The notes below the pieces were generated by a model that worked only from the letters and a program-made list of their open reading frames with translations, was not told the DNA's origin and made no database searches. A DNA stretch of 64,000 bases from Phycisphaerales bacterium PN19_bin_20 (GTDB lineage: Bacteria; Planctomycetota; Phycisphaerae; Phycisphaerales; UBA1924). Each line of letters opens with the position of its first letter. Within the stretch, counting starts at the first letter, position 1. The position numbers were made by a program, and so were the translations under genes. Positions 1 through 8,460 of the stretch are shown piece after piece. The DNA lies in contig JAJOLK010000006.1 of NCBI GenBank assembly GCA_021173225.1, positions 62,001 through 126,000 on the forward strand, in the 5' to 3' direction.

Positions 1-1626
1 CGGGCGGCCGTCGAAGGGGTTGGTCGGGTCGGCGGCCCAGCGGCCGTTGGCGTCGGGCTTCATGGCGCGGAGCTGGAAGCTGGGCGTGCCGACGATCGGC
101 CGGTTGTAGACCATGCCCGCCTCATGGAAGTTGAAGTCCTGGAGGGTGTCGGTGCCGGGGAGGTCGATGATCGGCCCGGCGGTGAAGCTGCCGCCGACGG
201 CCGCGGGCGGGATGATCCGCTTGATCGAGCCATCACCGACGCGTGCGAGGTACCAGTGCCCGGGCTGGGGGCCCGGCTTGATCTTCAGTGCGCCGTTGCC
301 GGGGACGCTGGGGTAGAACCCGCCGCCGAGCGGCACAAGGTTTTTGGTGAAGCGCTGAACCCGTGGCCCGGCCGCGCCAGCGGGGATGAACGCCACGACC
401 TCGTCGGTGCGGGGGTCAACTCCGATGGCCTCGGGCGTAGTGCCCAGGTTGAAGCGGGCAAGCTCGACTGGAGGCAGCGGGGGCAGCGGGTTGCTGTCGA
501 TGGCAACAAGGTTGCCGGTGTCAACCACGTACACCTGCCCGCGGCGGCCGATGGCCAGGTGCGTGGTGCTGACGTCGCCGAGAGTGCGGCGGGAGTTGTC
601 ACCTGGGAAGACCTGCGTCACGGCCGAGGGGGTGCCCAGACGGTTGGGGTGGATCACCGCCAGCGAGGCAAGGTCCGAGAGGAGCGAGTGGTTAAGAACG
701 GTGCCGCCGGTCGGGACCGAGGGCGGCGGCGTAAAGCTATTCGAGGGGAAGGAAAAGACGAAGTTGACGACGCTGCCGGTGGCCTGAATCGAAACGTGGG
801 GGACGATGATGTAGAGCCCGTCGAGGGCGCGCTTGACCCCGTCGCTGGCGCCCGTGTTCATGCGCCAGAGGCTCTTGTTGGTGCCTTCATAGCGGGCGGT
901 ATCTTTGGACAAGGTGAAGCTCGTGCCGCCGCCGATTGACTGCCTAGTCAGGCGGTTGGCAACGTTGCCCTCATCGGCGGCGGGGTCACGGTAGTGGAAG
1001 GTCGGGTTGTTAGCACACCAGTTTTCGAGTTGGAACAGGGTGACGCAGTGCCCGCCGTTGCGATTCCAGCCGGTGTTTCCGCCGACGAACGTGTATCGGC
1101 CGTAGCAGGGGGACAAATAGCCGCCGTAGACGACGCGGTAGATGAAGAAGTTGACGGGGTTGACTTGGGCCCCACCCAAGCGGTAGACGCTGAACTGTCC
1201 CGGCGCGAACAGCTGCGTCCACGCCACGAGCCCGTTGTAGCCGTTGGTCCCGGTGGTGCCGCCGGTGCCGCTGGTGTTCATGAAGGCGCCAAGGAGGTTG
1301 ATGTTGGCGGTGATCTGGTTGTAGTCTTCCTGGCCGTAGGTCTTGTCAACCCCGGGGAAGGCACCGGGAGCGCCGCGAGTGGCGAAGTAGCCCAGGACGT
1401 TGGCGTTGCTGGTGGGGACGCAGTGGTTGGAACCGTTGTTGGCCAGGCCTTGGCGGCGCTGGTCAAAGTCGGGCATACCGAACTGGTTGATGTTGCAGCC
1501 CGCGCCGCCGGCGAGCGCAACGCCTGTGGCAAAGGGCGAGGCGAGGGCGAGCCCGGCCAGGGTGGTCAGGGCCAGCGTGCGTGTGCTCGCGGTGAGAAGG
1601 AAAGGTCGATCGGAGGACAGATTCAT
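1..1626 (-). CDS. Exported C39-like papain-fold protein, C-terminus off the window
   Basis: The frame is open from an ATG at 1626 to the left edge (542 codons, no stop), so the C-terminus is missing. A GGGAG ribosome-binding site sits 7 nt upstream. Residues 1-40 form a signal peptide (hydrophobic stretch about 18-38). The next ~170 residues look like a C39/papain fold: DFDQ (Q56), HCVPTS (C69), GGHCVTL (H193) and D214 fit an oxyanion Gln, nucleophile Cys, His and acidic residue. From about 290 on, short repeats about reading values (TLGDVSTTHLAIG, VYVVDTGNLVAID, EAIGVDPRTDEVVAF) suggest a beta-propeller. It is the last visible gene of the pseudopilin operon, 78 nt after its neighbour, and may be a substrate or processing factor of that secretion machine. 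The substrate is unknown, and peptidase activity is inferred only from the residue pattern. Confidence 0.75.
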   Translation of the reverse strand, partial: MNLSSDRPFLLTASTRTLALTTLAGLALASPFATGVALAGGAGCNINQFGMPDFDQRRQGLANNGSNHCVPTSNANVLGYFATRGAPGAFPGVDKTYGQEDYNQITANINLLGAFMNTSGTGGTTGTNGYNGLVAWTQLFAPGQFSVYRLGGAQVNPVNFFIYRVVYGGYLSPCYGRYTFVGGNTGWNRNGGHCVTLFQLENWCANNPTFHYRDPAADEGNVANRLTRQSIGGGTSFTLSKDTARYEGTNKSLWRMNTGASDGVKRALDGLYIIVPHVSIQATGSVVNFVFSFPSNSFTPPPSVPTGGTVLNHSLLSDLASLAVIHPNRLGTPSAVTQVFPGDNSRRTLGDVSTTHLAIGRRGQVYVVDTGNLVAIDSNPLPPLPPVELARFNLGTTPEAIGVDPRTDEVVAFIPAGAAGPRVQRFTKNLVPLGGGFYPSVPGNGALKIKPGPQPGHWYLARVGDGSIKRIIPPAAVGGSFTAGPIIDLPGTDTLQDFNFHEAGMVYNRPIVGTPSFQLRAMKPDANGRWAADPTNPFDGRP

Positions 1627-1704
1627 GATGAGGCTCCCGGGGTGGCTGGCCGTGATTGGCCTGCGACCCGTCAGAACCTCATGCGGAGCCGATCGATTGG
1701 GAAG

Positions 1705-2010
1705 CTAGGGAATCTCTGCCGGCTGTGCCGGCTGTGCGGGCTGTGCGGGCCGTGCCGGCTGGGCTTGGGGCTGCCACGGCGCGCGACCCGGGTTTGCGCC
1801 GTGCGGTGTTTGTAAGTTGTTTGGGGCGTCCTCCAAGAGCGCCGGGGCCGGCTCGGCCATCGCCACGCGCGGGGGCTTGGTCACCAGCAGCAGACGCGAC
1901 CATAGCAAGATGCCAAAGGCGCAGACCACCGCACCGAACATGGTGAAGCTCAGACGCCCGCCACAGAGGGTCCGCCCACATCGCTTAGAGGCCATCGCAG
2001 GGTCATTCAC
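1705..2010 (-). CDS. Small single-pass membrane protein with Pro/Ala/Gln-rich tail (pseudopilin operon)
   Basis: This is a 101-residue protein of unrecognised family. It has one membrane segment at about residues 20-43, then a region rich in Pro, Ala and Gln with repeated PAQ units at the end. The start is a GTG 3 nt after the preceding stop codon. A GGAGG ribosome-binding site lies 7 nt before it, inside the end of the upstream pseudopilin gene, so translational coupling is likely. A short N-in anchor with a Pro-rich periplasmic tail is compatible with a small inner-membrane component of a type II/IV pilus-like apparatus (compare GspC or PilP-like roles). No family motif supports a specific assignment. 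Confidence 0.6.
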   Translation of the reverse strand: MNDPAMASKRCGRTLCGGRLSFTMFGAVVCAFGILLWSRLLLVTKPPRVAMAEPAPALLEDAPNNLQTPHGANPGRAPWQPQAQPARPAQPAQPAQPAEIP

Positions 2011-2013
2011 GGC

Positions 2014-2604
2014 TTAGCCTCCGCTGATGCGACGCACGCTGATCCGGCCCGTGTACGGCTCAACGATGATCTCATGCACCGAATCTTGACCCTGCACGCG
2101 GATCCGTCCGCCGCTGCTGGGCGTGTTGCCCGAGGGGTCGGCCACGGGGGTGCCCAGATCGTCAAAGACCAGCAAGCTGGCGGCGGCGCCCGTGCCGAAA
2201 TTGACGCTGGTCATCCGCGCACCGCCGAAGTCCGGCGAGTTGAGGTTCACGAGCATCCGCTTGCCCTCGCGAGACCCGTCGTACATCGTGTTCGCGGCAT
2301 CGACCGTCCCGTTGATGACCTGCACGACGCGGTAGGAGTTGTTGGGCTGATCAAACAGGATGGCGCGGGCCTGCTGAAAGGCCATCGCGTCCGACTGCGC
2401 GAAGGTGATGTCAGCCACCAGCGTGCGGATCGCGCCCTGCACTCGCAGGATGCCCGTGCTGCCCATCGTCGGAATGACCATCGCCCCGGCCAGGCCCAGG
2501 ATGAAGACCACCACCAGCACCTCGATGAGCGTCAGCCCGCGAGCGCTGCGATAGCGGGTGGCCATCGCGGAGGATCGACCCTGGGGTTTCCCTGCACGGT
2601 TCAT
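2014..2604 (-). CDS. GspH-like minor pseudopilin
   Basis: This is a 196-residue prepilin-like protein. A positively charged leader ends at G23 and is followed by LTLIEV and about 20 hydrophobic residues; E28 is the conserved Glu at position +5 after cleavage. The expected processing is cleavage by prepilin peptidase after G23 and N-methylation. The rest is a soluble beta-rich domain with the GspH/FimT layout, in which a helix of the type RTLVADITFAQSDAMA precedes strands. An AGGAG ribosome-binding site lies 5 nt before the ATG. It sits between two other small membrane proteins in a minus-strand pseudopilin operon and probably acts in the tip complex of a type II secretion-like pseudopilus. 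Confidence 0.8.
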   Translation of the reverse strand: MNRAGKPQGRSSAMATRYRSARGLTLIEVLVVVFILGLAGAMVIPTMGSTGILRVQGAIRTLVADITFAQSDAMAFQQARAILFDQPNNSYRVVQVINGTVDAANTMYDGSREGKRMLVNLNSPDFGGARMTSVNFGTGAAASLLVFDDLGTPVADPSGNTPSSGGRIRVQGQDSVHEIIVEPYTGRISVRRISGG

Positions 2605-2636
2605 GTCGGCTCCTGCCCGTCGCTGGTGGCGCGGGT

Positions 2637-2975
2637 TTACTGCTTGGGCTGGGCCTGCGCGGGCATCGATGTGACCTTGACCCTCAGCTCGCCGTCGAGC
2701 TTGCGCTCGATGCGATCAAGCCGCTGGTTCATCTCGGCCATCTGGTCACCCAGGCGGCTGAGGACCTGCACGCTGGTAGTCGGCGACACGGGCCCCCCGC
2801 CCGCGCCGGCCTCGGACGCCTGCGGACGCTGCCCAAAGCTTTGCACCTGCGCACTGGCAGAGCTGGTTGCCCCGGCGATCCCCGCCAGCGTGAGCGCAAG
2901 GTTGACAGCAAGCAGGACGCCCAAGGCGACCATCAGCTTCTCGCCGCGGCTCATCGATCGTGATTCGTTGCTCAT
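2637..2975 (-). CDS. Small membrane-anchored protein with short coiled coil (pseudopilin operon)
   Basis: The product has 112 residues. The ATG at 2975 was chosen because the first hydrophobic segment (about residues 14-37) follows it directly; the longer upstream frame overlaps the neighbouring gene and looks non-coding. After the membrane anchor come a Gly/Ala-rich linker and a likely short coiled coil at about residues 70-95 (LSRLGDQMAEMNQRLDRIE). The family is not recognised. Its position between two pseudopilin genes suggests a structural or assembly part of the same apparatus. Confidence 0.6.
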   Translation of the reverse strand: MSNESRSMSRGEKLMVALGVLLAVNLALTLAGIAGATSSASAQVQSFGQRPQASEAGAGGGPVSPTTSVQVLSRLGDQMAEMNQRLDRIERKLDGELRVKVTSMPAQAQPKQ

Positions 2976-3102
2976 AACGCTGCTCCAGGCGGACAAGGGT
3001 CGTGCGGATCGCCGGCAGGGCCACATGGGCTTGGGCCTGCGAGCGGTCTGCTGCTCATCGACCCTTTGCGGGCGTGAATCCAGCAGCCGACGGCCGCAAA
3101 CC

Positions 3103-3570
3103 TCAAGGCTTCGGCAGCGGGTTTCCAGACGCATCAACGCTCGCGGCCCAGACCTGCCCCGTCGCGGCGTCGAAGACCCACCCGTACTGGTCGGTGTAGG
3201 CGGTGTCGGGTGTAGCGCGGAAGATGATCCTGCGCCCGTTGACGCCGCCAACCCACGGGTTGCTCGGCGCACGGGTCATGAAGTTTTCGCTCACCAGCGG
3301 GCCCCAGGTGCCGTCACCCTCGGTCACGGCGGGTATCGCACTTCGGTACATGGCGCGGTAGGCCTCAACGTGCCGACGCACCTTGGCCTGCTCGCTGATG
3401 GCCACCGTCTGGGCGCTCTGCTCAGTGGCTGAAAGGAACGAGCCCATGACCACCGAGGCCAGGATGCCCAGGATGACCACGACAATCAGCACCTCTATCA
3501 GAGTGAACCCCGCGCGCGTCAAACGCGTGAACATGGTGCGGGTTTGCGCGGTTTCGCTGGCTTCGTTCAT
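3103..3570 (-). CDS. GspG-like pseudopilin
   Basis: This is a 155-residue prepilin-like protein. The leader ends at G21 and is followed by FTLIEVLIVVVILGILASVV, with the +5 Glu in place, so prepilin-peptidase processing is expected. The soluble part contains a long helix (QAKVRRHVEAYRAMY) and a loop of the type PLVSENFMTRAPSNPWVGG, which parallels the GspG-type PYL-PxDPWG region. It resembles the neighbouring pseudopilin at 3655-4065 in layout, which suggests duplication within the operon. Confidence 0.8.
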   Translation of the reverse strand: MNEASETAQTRTMFTRLTRAGFTLIEVLIVVVILGILASVVMGSFLSATEQSAQTVAISEQAKVRRHVEAYRAMYRSAIPAVTEGDGTWGPLVSENFMTRAPSNPWVGGVNGRRIIFRATPDTAYTDQYGWVFDAATGQVWAASVDASGNPLPKP

Positions 3571-3654
3571 GTCAGGCTCACTTGTCCCTGCAAAGCTCGC
3601 GGCATCCGATCAAGGAAGCCGCGAGGGGGTTGAAATCAGATCAAGCCGCGGGGC

Positions 3655-4065
3655 TTAGTTGGTCCAGCCGCCGCCGCCGTTGTTGGCGGCCTCATCGAAG
3701 TAGCTGGCGAACATGGTTCGGGTCGTGTCGTTCCAGACCCACCCGCTGGCGGCCGTACCAGCGGCGTGGCTGGTGCCCGTGATGACCGTCGAGTTGTTGG
3801 TGCGGGGGTTGACCGGGGCCTGGCGCAGGTAGTTGGCGCCAACTAGCGGCGTCCAGACCAGAGCCGTGGCGCTGAAGGGATAGTTGCCGTTGTTGCGGAC
3901 GCGGAACATCTCGACCTGGTTGCGGATCGTGTTCAGCTGGGTCTTGACGTTACCGATCTGCGCGTCGGTGCTTGCCTGGGTGAACTGCGGGATGACGATC
4001 GCCGCCAGAATGCCCAGGATGACCACGACAATCAGGATTTCGATCAGGGTAAAGGCCTTACGCAT
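3655..4065 (-). CDS. Major pseudopilin, GspG-like, first gene of the operon
   Basis: The product has 136 residues. The ATG at 4065 is preceded by a GAGGAG ribosome-binding site, which rules out a longer upstream start. The very short leader is MRKA, followed by FTLIEILIVVVILGILAAIV; E9 is the +5 Glu. The residue before the cleavage site is Ala rather than the usual Gly, a substitution that prepilin peptidases tolerate in some pseudopilins. The soluble domain begins with a helix (NVKTQLNTIRNQVEMF) and carries APVNPRTNNST in the place of the GspG calcium-loop region. As first gene of the run, with the strongest ribosome-binding site, it is the likely major subunit. Confidence 0.82.
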   Translation of the reverse strand: MRKAFTLIEILIVVVILGILAAIVIPQFTQASTDAQIGNVKTQLNTIRNQVEMFRVRNNGNYPFSATALVWTPLVGANYLRQAPVNPRTNNSTVITGTSHAAGTAASGWVWNDTTRTMFASYFDEAANNGGGGWTN

Positions 4066-4508
4066 GCAATTGCTCCTCGTGCTGCTTGCGCCGGACCCGA
4101 ACGTCGGGCCGGTCGCGTTGACTTCGGGCCTCGCCTCCACGCGTGGCCCGAGCCAGAGCATCGGAAACCTTCCCGCCCCGCTCAACCCTTGAGGCCCCAG
4201 TTCGAGCATGGCGGCTGCGGACTGTGACGCGCAACCCGGCTCGGCGGGCGTTATCGAGGCGTCGTTGGCGAGATCGCGTAGGACACGATTTCATCCTGCC
4301 TTTTTGGCCTCGCGTGGGGCAGGATTTCATCCTGCCTTCTTGCCTGGCGTGGGGCAGGATTCCATCGTGCCTTCTTGGCCTTACGGAGCGGTGGTTCTCA
4401 ACCCCCGAAGGTTTCACGTGAGCGCAGCGAACAAGGCGGAACGGGCGGCTTGCTTTCAGCGCAACCCGGCCTGCCGCTCGGGACCTTCATTGTCGCCAAG
4501 AAAAGCGT
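4066..4508 (-). other. Intergenic region upstream of the pseudopilin operon
   Basis: No supported gene is present in these 443 bases. The stretch separates the acyl-CoA synthetase stop from the first pseudopilin and should hold the operon promoter, but no convincing -35/-10 pair was found by eye. The central part (4276-4381) is a three-unit palindromic repeat, listed separately. The flanks (4066-4275 and 4382-4508) show nothing recognisable. Confidence 0.5.
4276..4381 (+). repeat. Three tandem units of a dispersed palindromic repeat
   Basis: Three head-to-tail units of about 36 bp are present. The middle one contains the perfect hairpin GGCAGGATTTCATCCTGCC (8-bp stem 4318-4325 with 4329-4336, loop TTC). 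The third unit is GGCAGGAT..ATCGTGCC (4353-4371) and the first is degenerate on its left arm (ACACGAT..ATCCTGCC, ending at 4300). Each unit carries flanking CGCGTGG on the left and TTCTTG or TTTTTGG on the right. Related single units occur at 17755, 27041 and 30806. Size, palindromy and intergenic location resemble REP elements. Confidence 0.75.
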
Positions 4509-5987
4509 TCACGTGATAGTGGGAGCGGCCTGCGTCCGTAATGCGCGGCGCAGCACCTTACCAGTCGGCCCTCTTGGCAGCTCGGGCATCACCACCAGTT
4601 CACAGGGCACTTTGTAACCCGCCAGCCTCCCTCGGCAGTGGTCCAGCACGCTCTGGCGGTTGAAGCTCACGCCCTCTTTCAGCTCGATGAATGCCAGCGG
4701 CACCTCGCCGCGCATCGGGTCGCTGCGCCCAACTACGCCCGAATCCTTCACGTCAGGGTGCGCGTTGAGGACCTCCTCAATCTCACGCGGGAAGACGTTC
4801 TCGCCGCCGATGATCAGCATGTCCTTGAGCCGCCCGGTGATGTGAAGGTGCCCGCGGTCATCGATGCGGCCGATGTCGCCGGTCCGCAGAAAGCCCTGCT
4901 CGTCAAGGGCCGCTTTCGAGAGCTCGGGCTGGTTGAAGTAACCCTGCATCAGGTTCGGACCCTTGATACGGACCTCGCCGTCGGCGTTCACGCCCAGCTC
5001 GCGCCCGCTCTCGAGATCAACGATCTTCTCAACCACCCCCGGCAGCGCCGGCCCCACGCTCCCGCGCTGATACTCGTGCGGGCGGCACCAGTTCGTCACT
5101 GGCGTTGTCTCAGTCAGCCCGTAGCCCTCGGCAATCCGCACACCGAATCGCTCGAAGAAGCCGTCGGTCACCGCGCCCGGCAGCGGCTCGCCGCCAGAGA
5201 CGGCGTACTTCAGGCTCGCGAAGTCTGCCGCCTCCGCGTCCTTGACGTGCAGCAACGCGTTGTACATGCTCGGGATCGCGATCATCGCAGTCGGGCGGTG
5301 CTCGCGGAACAAACGCACGATCCGCTGCGGCACAAACCGCGGCGCGTACACCACCTTGCACCCAATAGTCAGCGGCAACAGCGTCAGCACCGTCAGCCCA
5401 AAGCTGTGAAACTGCGGCAGCACCCCAAAGAGCACCTCGCGCGAGTCAAAGCCCACATGCACGCGGCACTGCTCGATGTTCGCGCTGAGGTTCCCGTGGC
5501 TGAGCATCACACCCTTGGGCTTCCCGCTGGTCCCGCTGGTGTACAGCAGCACGGCCAAGTCCTCGTCGGCGGCTGTCGCGGGCAAGCGCCAGTCGGGCAC
5601 GCGCTTGAGCGTCAGCTTGTTCATCTCCATCAGGCGGACGCGCTGCGGGCGGTAGCCCAGGTAGTCAAGCATCGCCGTGGCGGTGATGACCGTGTCGGGC
5701 TTGCAGTCGTCGATGACGTACTGCAGCTCCTCAGGCTTGAGAAGAAAGTTCAGGGGGACGACCGTGCGACCGCTGATCCACCCCGCCAAGGCGGCGATCG
5801 GGAACGCCGCCGAGCTTGGCAGCATGACCCCGACAGTCCGCGTCGTGCTGACGCGGTCGAGGTCCTCGGCCAGGTTCATCGCCGCCACAAGCATCTGCAA
5901 GCGCTTGTAGATGCCCGTCTCGTCAACACACGCCACGCCCAGCGGCCTGCGAAGGCACGCCTTGATGATCGGCCAATGAACGCTCAA
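4509..5987 (-). CDS. AMP-forming acyl-CoA / acyl-ACP synthetase
   Basis: This is an ANL-superfamily adenylating enzyme that activates a carboxylic acid, probably a fatty acid, as acyl-AMP and transfers it to CoA or ACP. Counting from the TTG at 6038, the motifs are the P-loop LLYTSGTSGKPKGV (164-177), YGLTETTP (306-313), RTGD (385-388), GRLKD (402-406) and the catalytic Lys in PTGKVLRR (K494). I prefer the TTG at 5987 because GGAGG lies 7 nt before it; the upstream TTG lacks a ribosome-binding site. That gives 492 residues, normal for the family. The sequence resembles the acyl-ACP synthetase half of Aas as well as long-chain acyl-CoA ligases. The acyl substrate cannot be read from the sequence. 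Confidence 0.88.
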   Translation of the reverse strand: MSVHWPIIKACLRRPLGVACVDETGIYKRLQMLVAAMNLAEDLDRVSTTRTVGVMLPSSAAFPIAALAGWISGRTVVPLNFLLKPEELQYVIDDCKPDTVITATAMLDYLGYRPQRVRLMEMNKLTLKRVPDWRLPATAADEDLAVLLYTSGTSGKPKGVMLSHGNLSANIEQCRVHVGFDSREVLFGVLPQFHSFGLTVLTLLPLTIGCKVVYAPRFVPQRIVRLFREHRPTAMIAIPSMYNALLHVKDAEAADFASLKYAVSGGEPLPGAVTDGFFERFGVRIAEGYGLTETTPVTNWCRPHEYQRGSVGPALPGVVEKIVDLESGRELGVNADGEVRIKGPNLMQGYFNQPELSKAALDEQGFLRTGDIGRIDDRGHLHITGRLKDMLIIGGENVFPREIEEVLNAHPDVKDSGVVGRSDPMRGEVPLAFIELKEGVSFNRQSVLDHCRGRLAGYKVPCELVVMPELPRGPTGKVLRRALRTQAAPTIT

Positions 5988-6193
5988 GTGCACGCCTCCA
6001 TAATGCCCGCCCAAAGCCCAACCGCGCAACGGCCCCAAGCCTACCCGAAGTTGCCTGACCTCGCTTCAACACGCTCACACCCCGGCACGCAGCCGCAAGC
6101 TGAAGGCGGGGCGGCCCCGTGGGCTCAGAACTGACCCGATCCGGGCCCGCCATCCGATAGTCACCAGTGCCCCCCCACTGCTCGGAGCCCCGC

Positions 6194-7009
6194 ATGCCGC
6201 CGCCTACCGCCTCAGCTCGCGCCGCCGTCTTGGTGCCTGTTTCTGTGGCCTTACTCGTGCTGCTGGCGGGGGTGGGTGCGGGGGTGGGCGGGTGCGCCAC
6301 CAAGCCCGCGCCCGAGGTTGGCTACCTAGAGGCCTATGAGCAGAAGCAGTTTGCCGACGCCTTTGCCAAGGCCTCACAGCGCGCCCAAGATCCCAAGGCC
6401 CCAGACCGCGAGCGGGCCCAGCTTGTCGCCGGCATGAGCGCCCAAGCTCTTGGACGTCGTCAGGACGCCAAAAACCTCCTAACCCCGCTGCGTGGCAGCA
6501 CCGACAACATCGTATCTGGTCGCGCTCAAACCACCCTTGGTCTCATGGCCGCACAGGCCGGCGACGACCGCACCGCCTCGGCCCTGCTCAGGAGCGGGGC
6601 CCGCAAGCTCGACGGCCAAGACGCGGCCCTGGCCAACCTCCACGCCGGCGCCGCCATGGAACGCATCGGCCTGCGCGACGAAGCCTCCAAGCAGTACGCC
6701 TCGGGCGTTGCCGAGGCCGGCGACCCAACGCTAAAGGCCATGCTCACCGAGCGTTCCAAGCCCTTGGCGTACTTCGTGCAGTTTGGTGCCTTCACGACCC
6801 GCGCCGCCGCCGACGCCAAGGCCCAGAAGCTCATCAGAACTTCAGCCCGAAAGGGCGACCCAGCCCTGATCGTGATCGAGACCCCCACCGGCGGGCGGAC
6901 GCTCTTTGCTGTGCAGGTCGGCCCTTACTCCAGCGTTAACGCCGCCCGGCTCGCCCGAACGCGCTTCGCCCAGCCCGGCAGCGCCGTCACGCGCCGCCGT
7001 GCGAGCTGA
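6194..7009 (+). CDS. Lipoprotein with SPOR domain
   Basis: The product has 271 residues from the ATG at 6194; a GTG 27 nt upstream is less likely. The N-terminus is a lipoprotein signal ending in the lipobox VGGC (C34), so it should be lipid-anchored and exported. The middle (about 40-190) is helical with TPR-like pairs (QAGDDRTASALL, AAMERIGLRDEASKQYASG). The C-terminal ~75 residues fit a SPOR domain: YFVQFGAFTTRAAADAKAQKL and LFAVQVGPYSSVNAARLA give the two repeats of the fold. SPOR domains bind denuded peptidoglycan glycan strands, often at division sites, so a cell-envelope role is likely. Confidence 0.8.
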   Translation: MPPPTASARAAVLVPVSVALLVLLAGVGAGVGGCATKPAPEVGYLEAYEQKQFADAFAKASQRAQDPKAPDRERAQLVAGMSAQALGRRQDAKNLLTPLRGSTDNIVSGRAQTTLGLMAAQAGDDRTASALLRSGARKLDGQDAALANLHAGAAMERIGLRDEASKQYASGVAEAGDPTLKAMLTERSKPLAYFVQFGAFTTRAAADAKAQKLIRTSARKGDPALIVIETPTGGRTLFAVQVGPYSSVNAARLARTRFAQPGSAVTRRRAS

Positions 7010-7094
7010 GCCGCCCAGGCTCCACGCAGCCCCGGCCCGGCCGCATTCCCCGCAACATCCGGAACTTCCGGCCACCTCGGGCGTATCAACACCC

Positions 7095-8381
7095 ATGTCC
7101 AACCAGCGCAACAGTCCCGCGGCACGCGCGCCCCTTTCGCTGGTGCTTGGCTTTGGCGCGGGCCTGAGTTTCGCCTGGGCCGCCACGCACGCGCTGGCCG
7201 CGCCCATTACCACCATCTCTCCCGCCGCGGCCCCGTCCACGGCCCCGACCGCCCATCCAAAGCCCCCGGCAGAAGCGCCCACGCTTGCGCCCAGCTCACT
7301 GCCTGCCGACTCACTTGAGATCGACAACGTCCGGCGCGAGTGGAACGCGCGCCGCATTGAGGCCGCCCGCGCGCTGCGCCGGATCCGCGCCGAGCACTTC
7401 CGCACCACGCGCGACGAGGACGTCCGCAAGGCCGGCATCGCCAAGCTCGCCACCTTCACCGACGGCGCGTCGTTCGCCGCGATGATCGAGGTCTTCCGCA
7501 ACGAGCGTGGTGATGTGCAGCAGGCGGTCGCCAACCATCTCTCACGCGTTGCCAGCCCGGAGGCCGTCGCGACCCTCACGTTCATCGCCATTTACGAGCG
7601 CGACCCGGAGTTCCGTGCCAAGGCCACCCGTCGGCTTGAGTCGCTGACGACCGCCGGCTTCCCGCCCGCATCGTTCGATGACCAGGCCGCCTCCAACGCC
7701 ACCCCTACCGCCAACACTACCCCTGATGCTCCCGGCAACCACAACCGCGCCGGCCCATCCGCCGTGCAGATCCTCGCCGCCGCGGGGCCCAAGGTGCCCG
7801 CCAGGCTCACCACGGCGGTCGTCGCGGCCCTCGATGGCAACGATCGCGCCGCCGCGGGCAACGCCGCCCGCCTCGTGCAGAGCCTCGGGCTTATCCAGGC
7901 CATCCCGCAGCTCATCATGGCCCAGGCCGGCGGCTCAGGCGGCGGCGGTGGTGGTGGCGACGGCGGCGGCACCGCCATCGCCTGGTGTCAGTTTGGCAAC
8001 CAGCGCGCGTTCATCGCCGACCTCACACCCGTCACCAGCGAGGGTGCCGTGGGCTTTGACCCCACACCCGGCGTCATCGTTGATGGCGTGGTGCTGGCCA
8101 TCAACGACGCCGCAGTGGTCACCTACGTCTCAAACCCTGATGTTCACGCCGTGCTTGTGGGCATGAGCAGCAACCTGACGGGGCAGGACACCAGCGCCTT
8201 CAAGCGTGACCCGCGCGCGTGGGCCCGCTGGTACCAGCAGTCGTTCTTGCCGCAGATGGCCGAGCTGGCCGACCGCAAGGCCGCCGACCGCGCAGCGGCG
8301 CAGGCCAAAGCCGCCGATCAGGCCCGCGCGAAAGTCCAAACGCAAGCCAAGGCGGCGGCCCAGCCCGCGGCAAAGCCCTGA
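7095..8381 (+). CDS. Exported HEAT-like repeat protein
   Basis: The product has 428 residues from the ATG at 7095; earlier in-frame codons encode Pro-rich, non-coding-looking sequence. A signal peptide (residues about 12-36, ending near ALA) is followed by a Pro/Ala-rich linker. From about 75 to 195 come paired helices with HEAT-like spacing (FAAMIEVFRNERGDVQQAVANHL, AVATLTFIAIYERDPEFRAKATRRL), and another helical block lies near 240-270. A glycine tract ([14 protein letters not shown]) then leads to a C-terminal domain of unknown fold and a Lys/Ala-rich tail. It lies 85 nt downstream of the SPOR lipoprotein and may be co-transcribed with it. No enzymatic motif is seen. Confidence 0.7.
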   Translation: MSNQRNSPAARAPLSLVLGFGAGLSFAWAATHALAAPITTISPAAAPSTAPTAHPKPPAEAPTLAPSSLPADSLEIDNVRREWNARRIEAARALRRIRAEHFRTTRDEDVRKAGIAKLATFTDGASFAAMIEVFRNERGDVQQAVANHLSRVASPEAVATLTFIAIYERDPEFRAKATRRLESLTTAGFPPASFDDQAASNATPTANTTPDAPGNHNRAGPSAVQILAAAGPKVPARLTTAVVAALDGNDRAAAGNAARLVQSLGLIQAIPQLIMAQAGGSGGGGGGGDGGGTAIAWCQFGNQRAFIADLTPVTSEGAVGFDPTPGVIVDGVVLAINDAAVVTYVSNPDVHAVLVGMSSNLTGQDTSAFKRDPRAWARWYQQSFLPQMAELADRKAADRAAAQAKAADQARAKVQTQAKAAAQPAAKP

Positions 8382-8410
8382 GCGCAAGACACGAACCCAC
8401 GCCTCACATT

Positions 8411-8460
8411 CAAGCCGGTTAAGCAGGTCACAAGCCTGGTTAAGCCAGTTAAGCCTGGTC
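8411..8460. repeat. Small TTAAGC repeat cluster between convergent genes
   Basis: Three copies of GTTAAGC-like sequence (TTAAGC at 8419, 8440 and 8449) alternate with CCTGG or CAGG, giving short overlapping inverted repeats. The last copy contains the pgk stop codon. The cluster sits between the convergent HEAT-like gene and pgk and could act as a weak bidirectional terminator, although there is no T-tract. Confidence 0.35.

Noticed and set aside
124..939. Plus-strand open frame opposite the C39-like gene
   Set aside because: Overlaps the continuous minus-strand gene with its signal peptide and catalytic-like residues; its own product is Gly/Ala/Arg/Val-rich without features.
4638..6134. A 498-codon open frame antisense to the acyl-CoA synthetase
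   Set aside because: His/Arg/Gln-rich shadow with no domain pattern; the minus-strand gene has all ANL motifs and a good ribosome-binding site.
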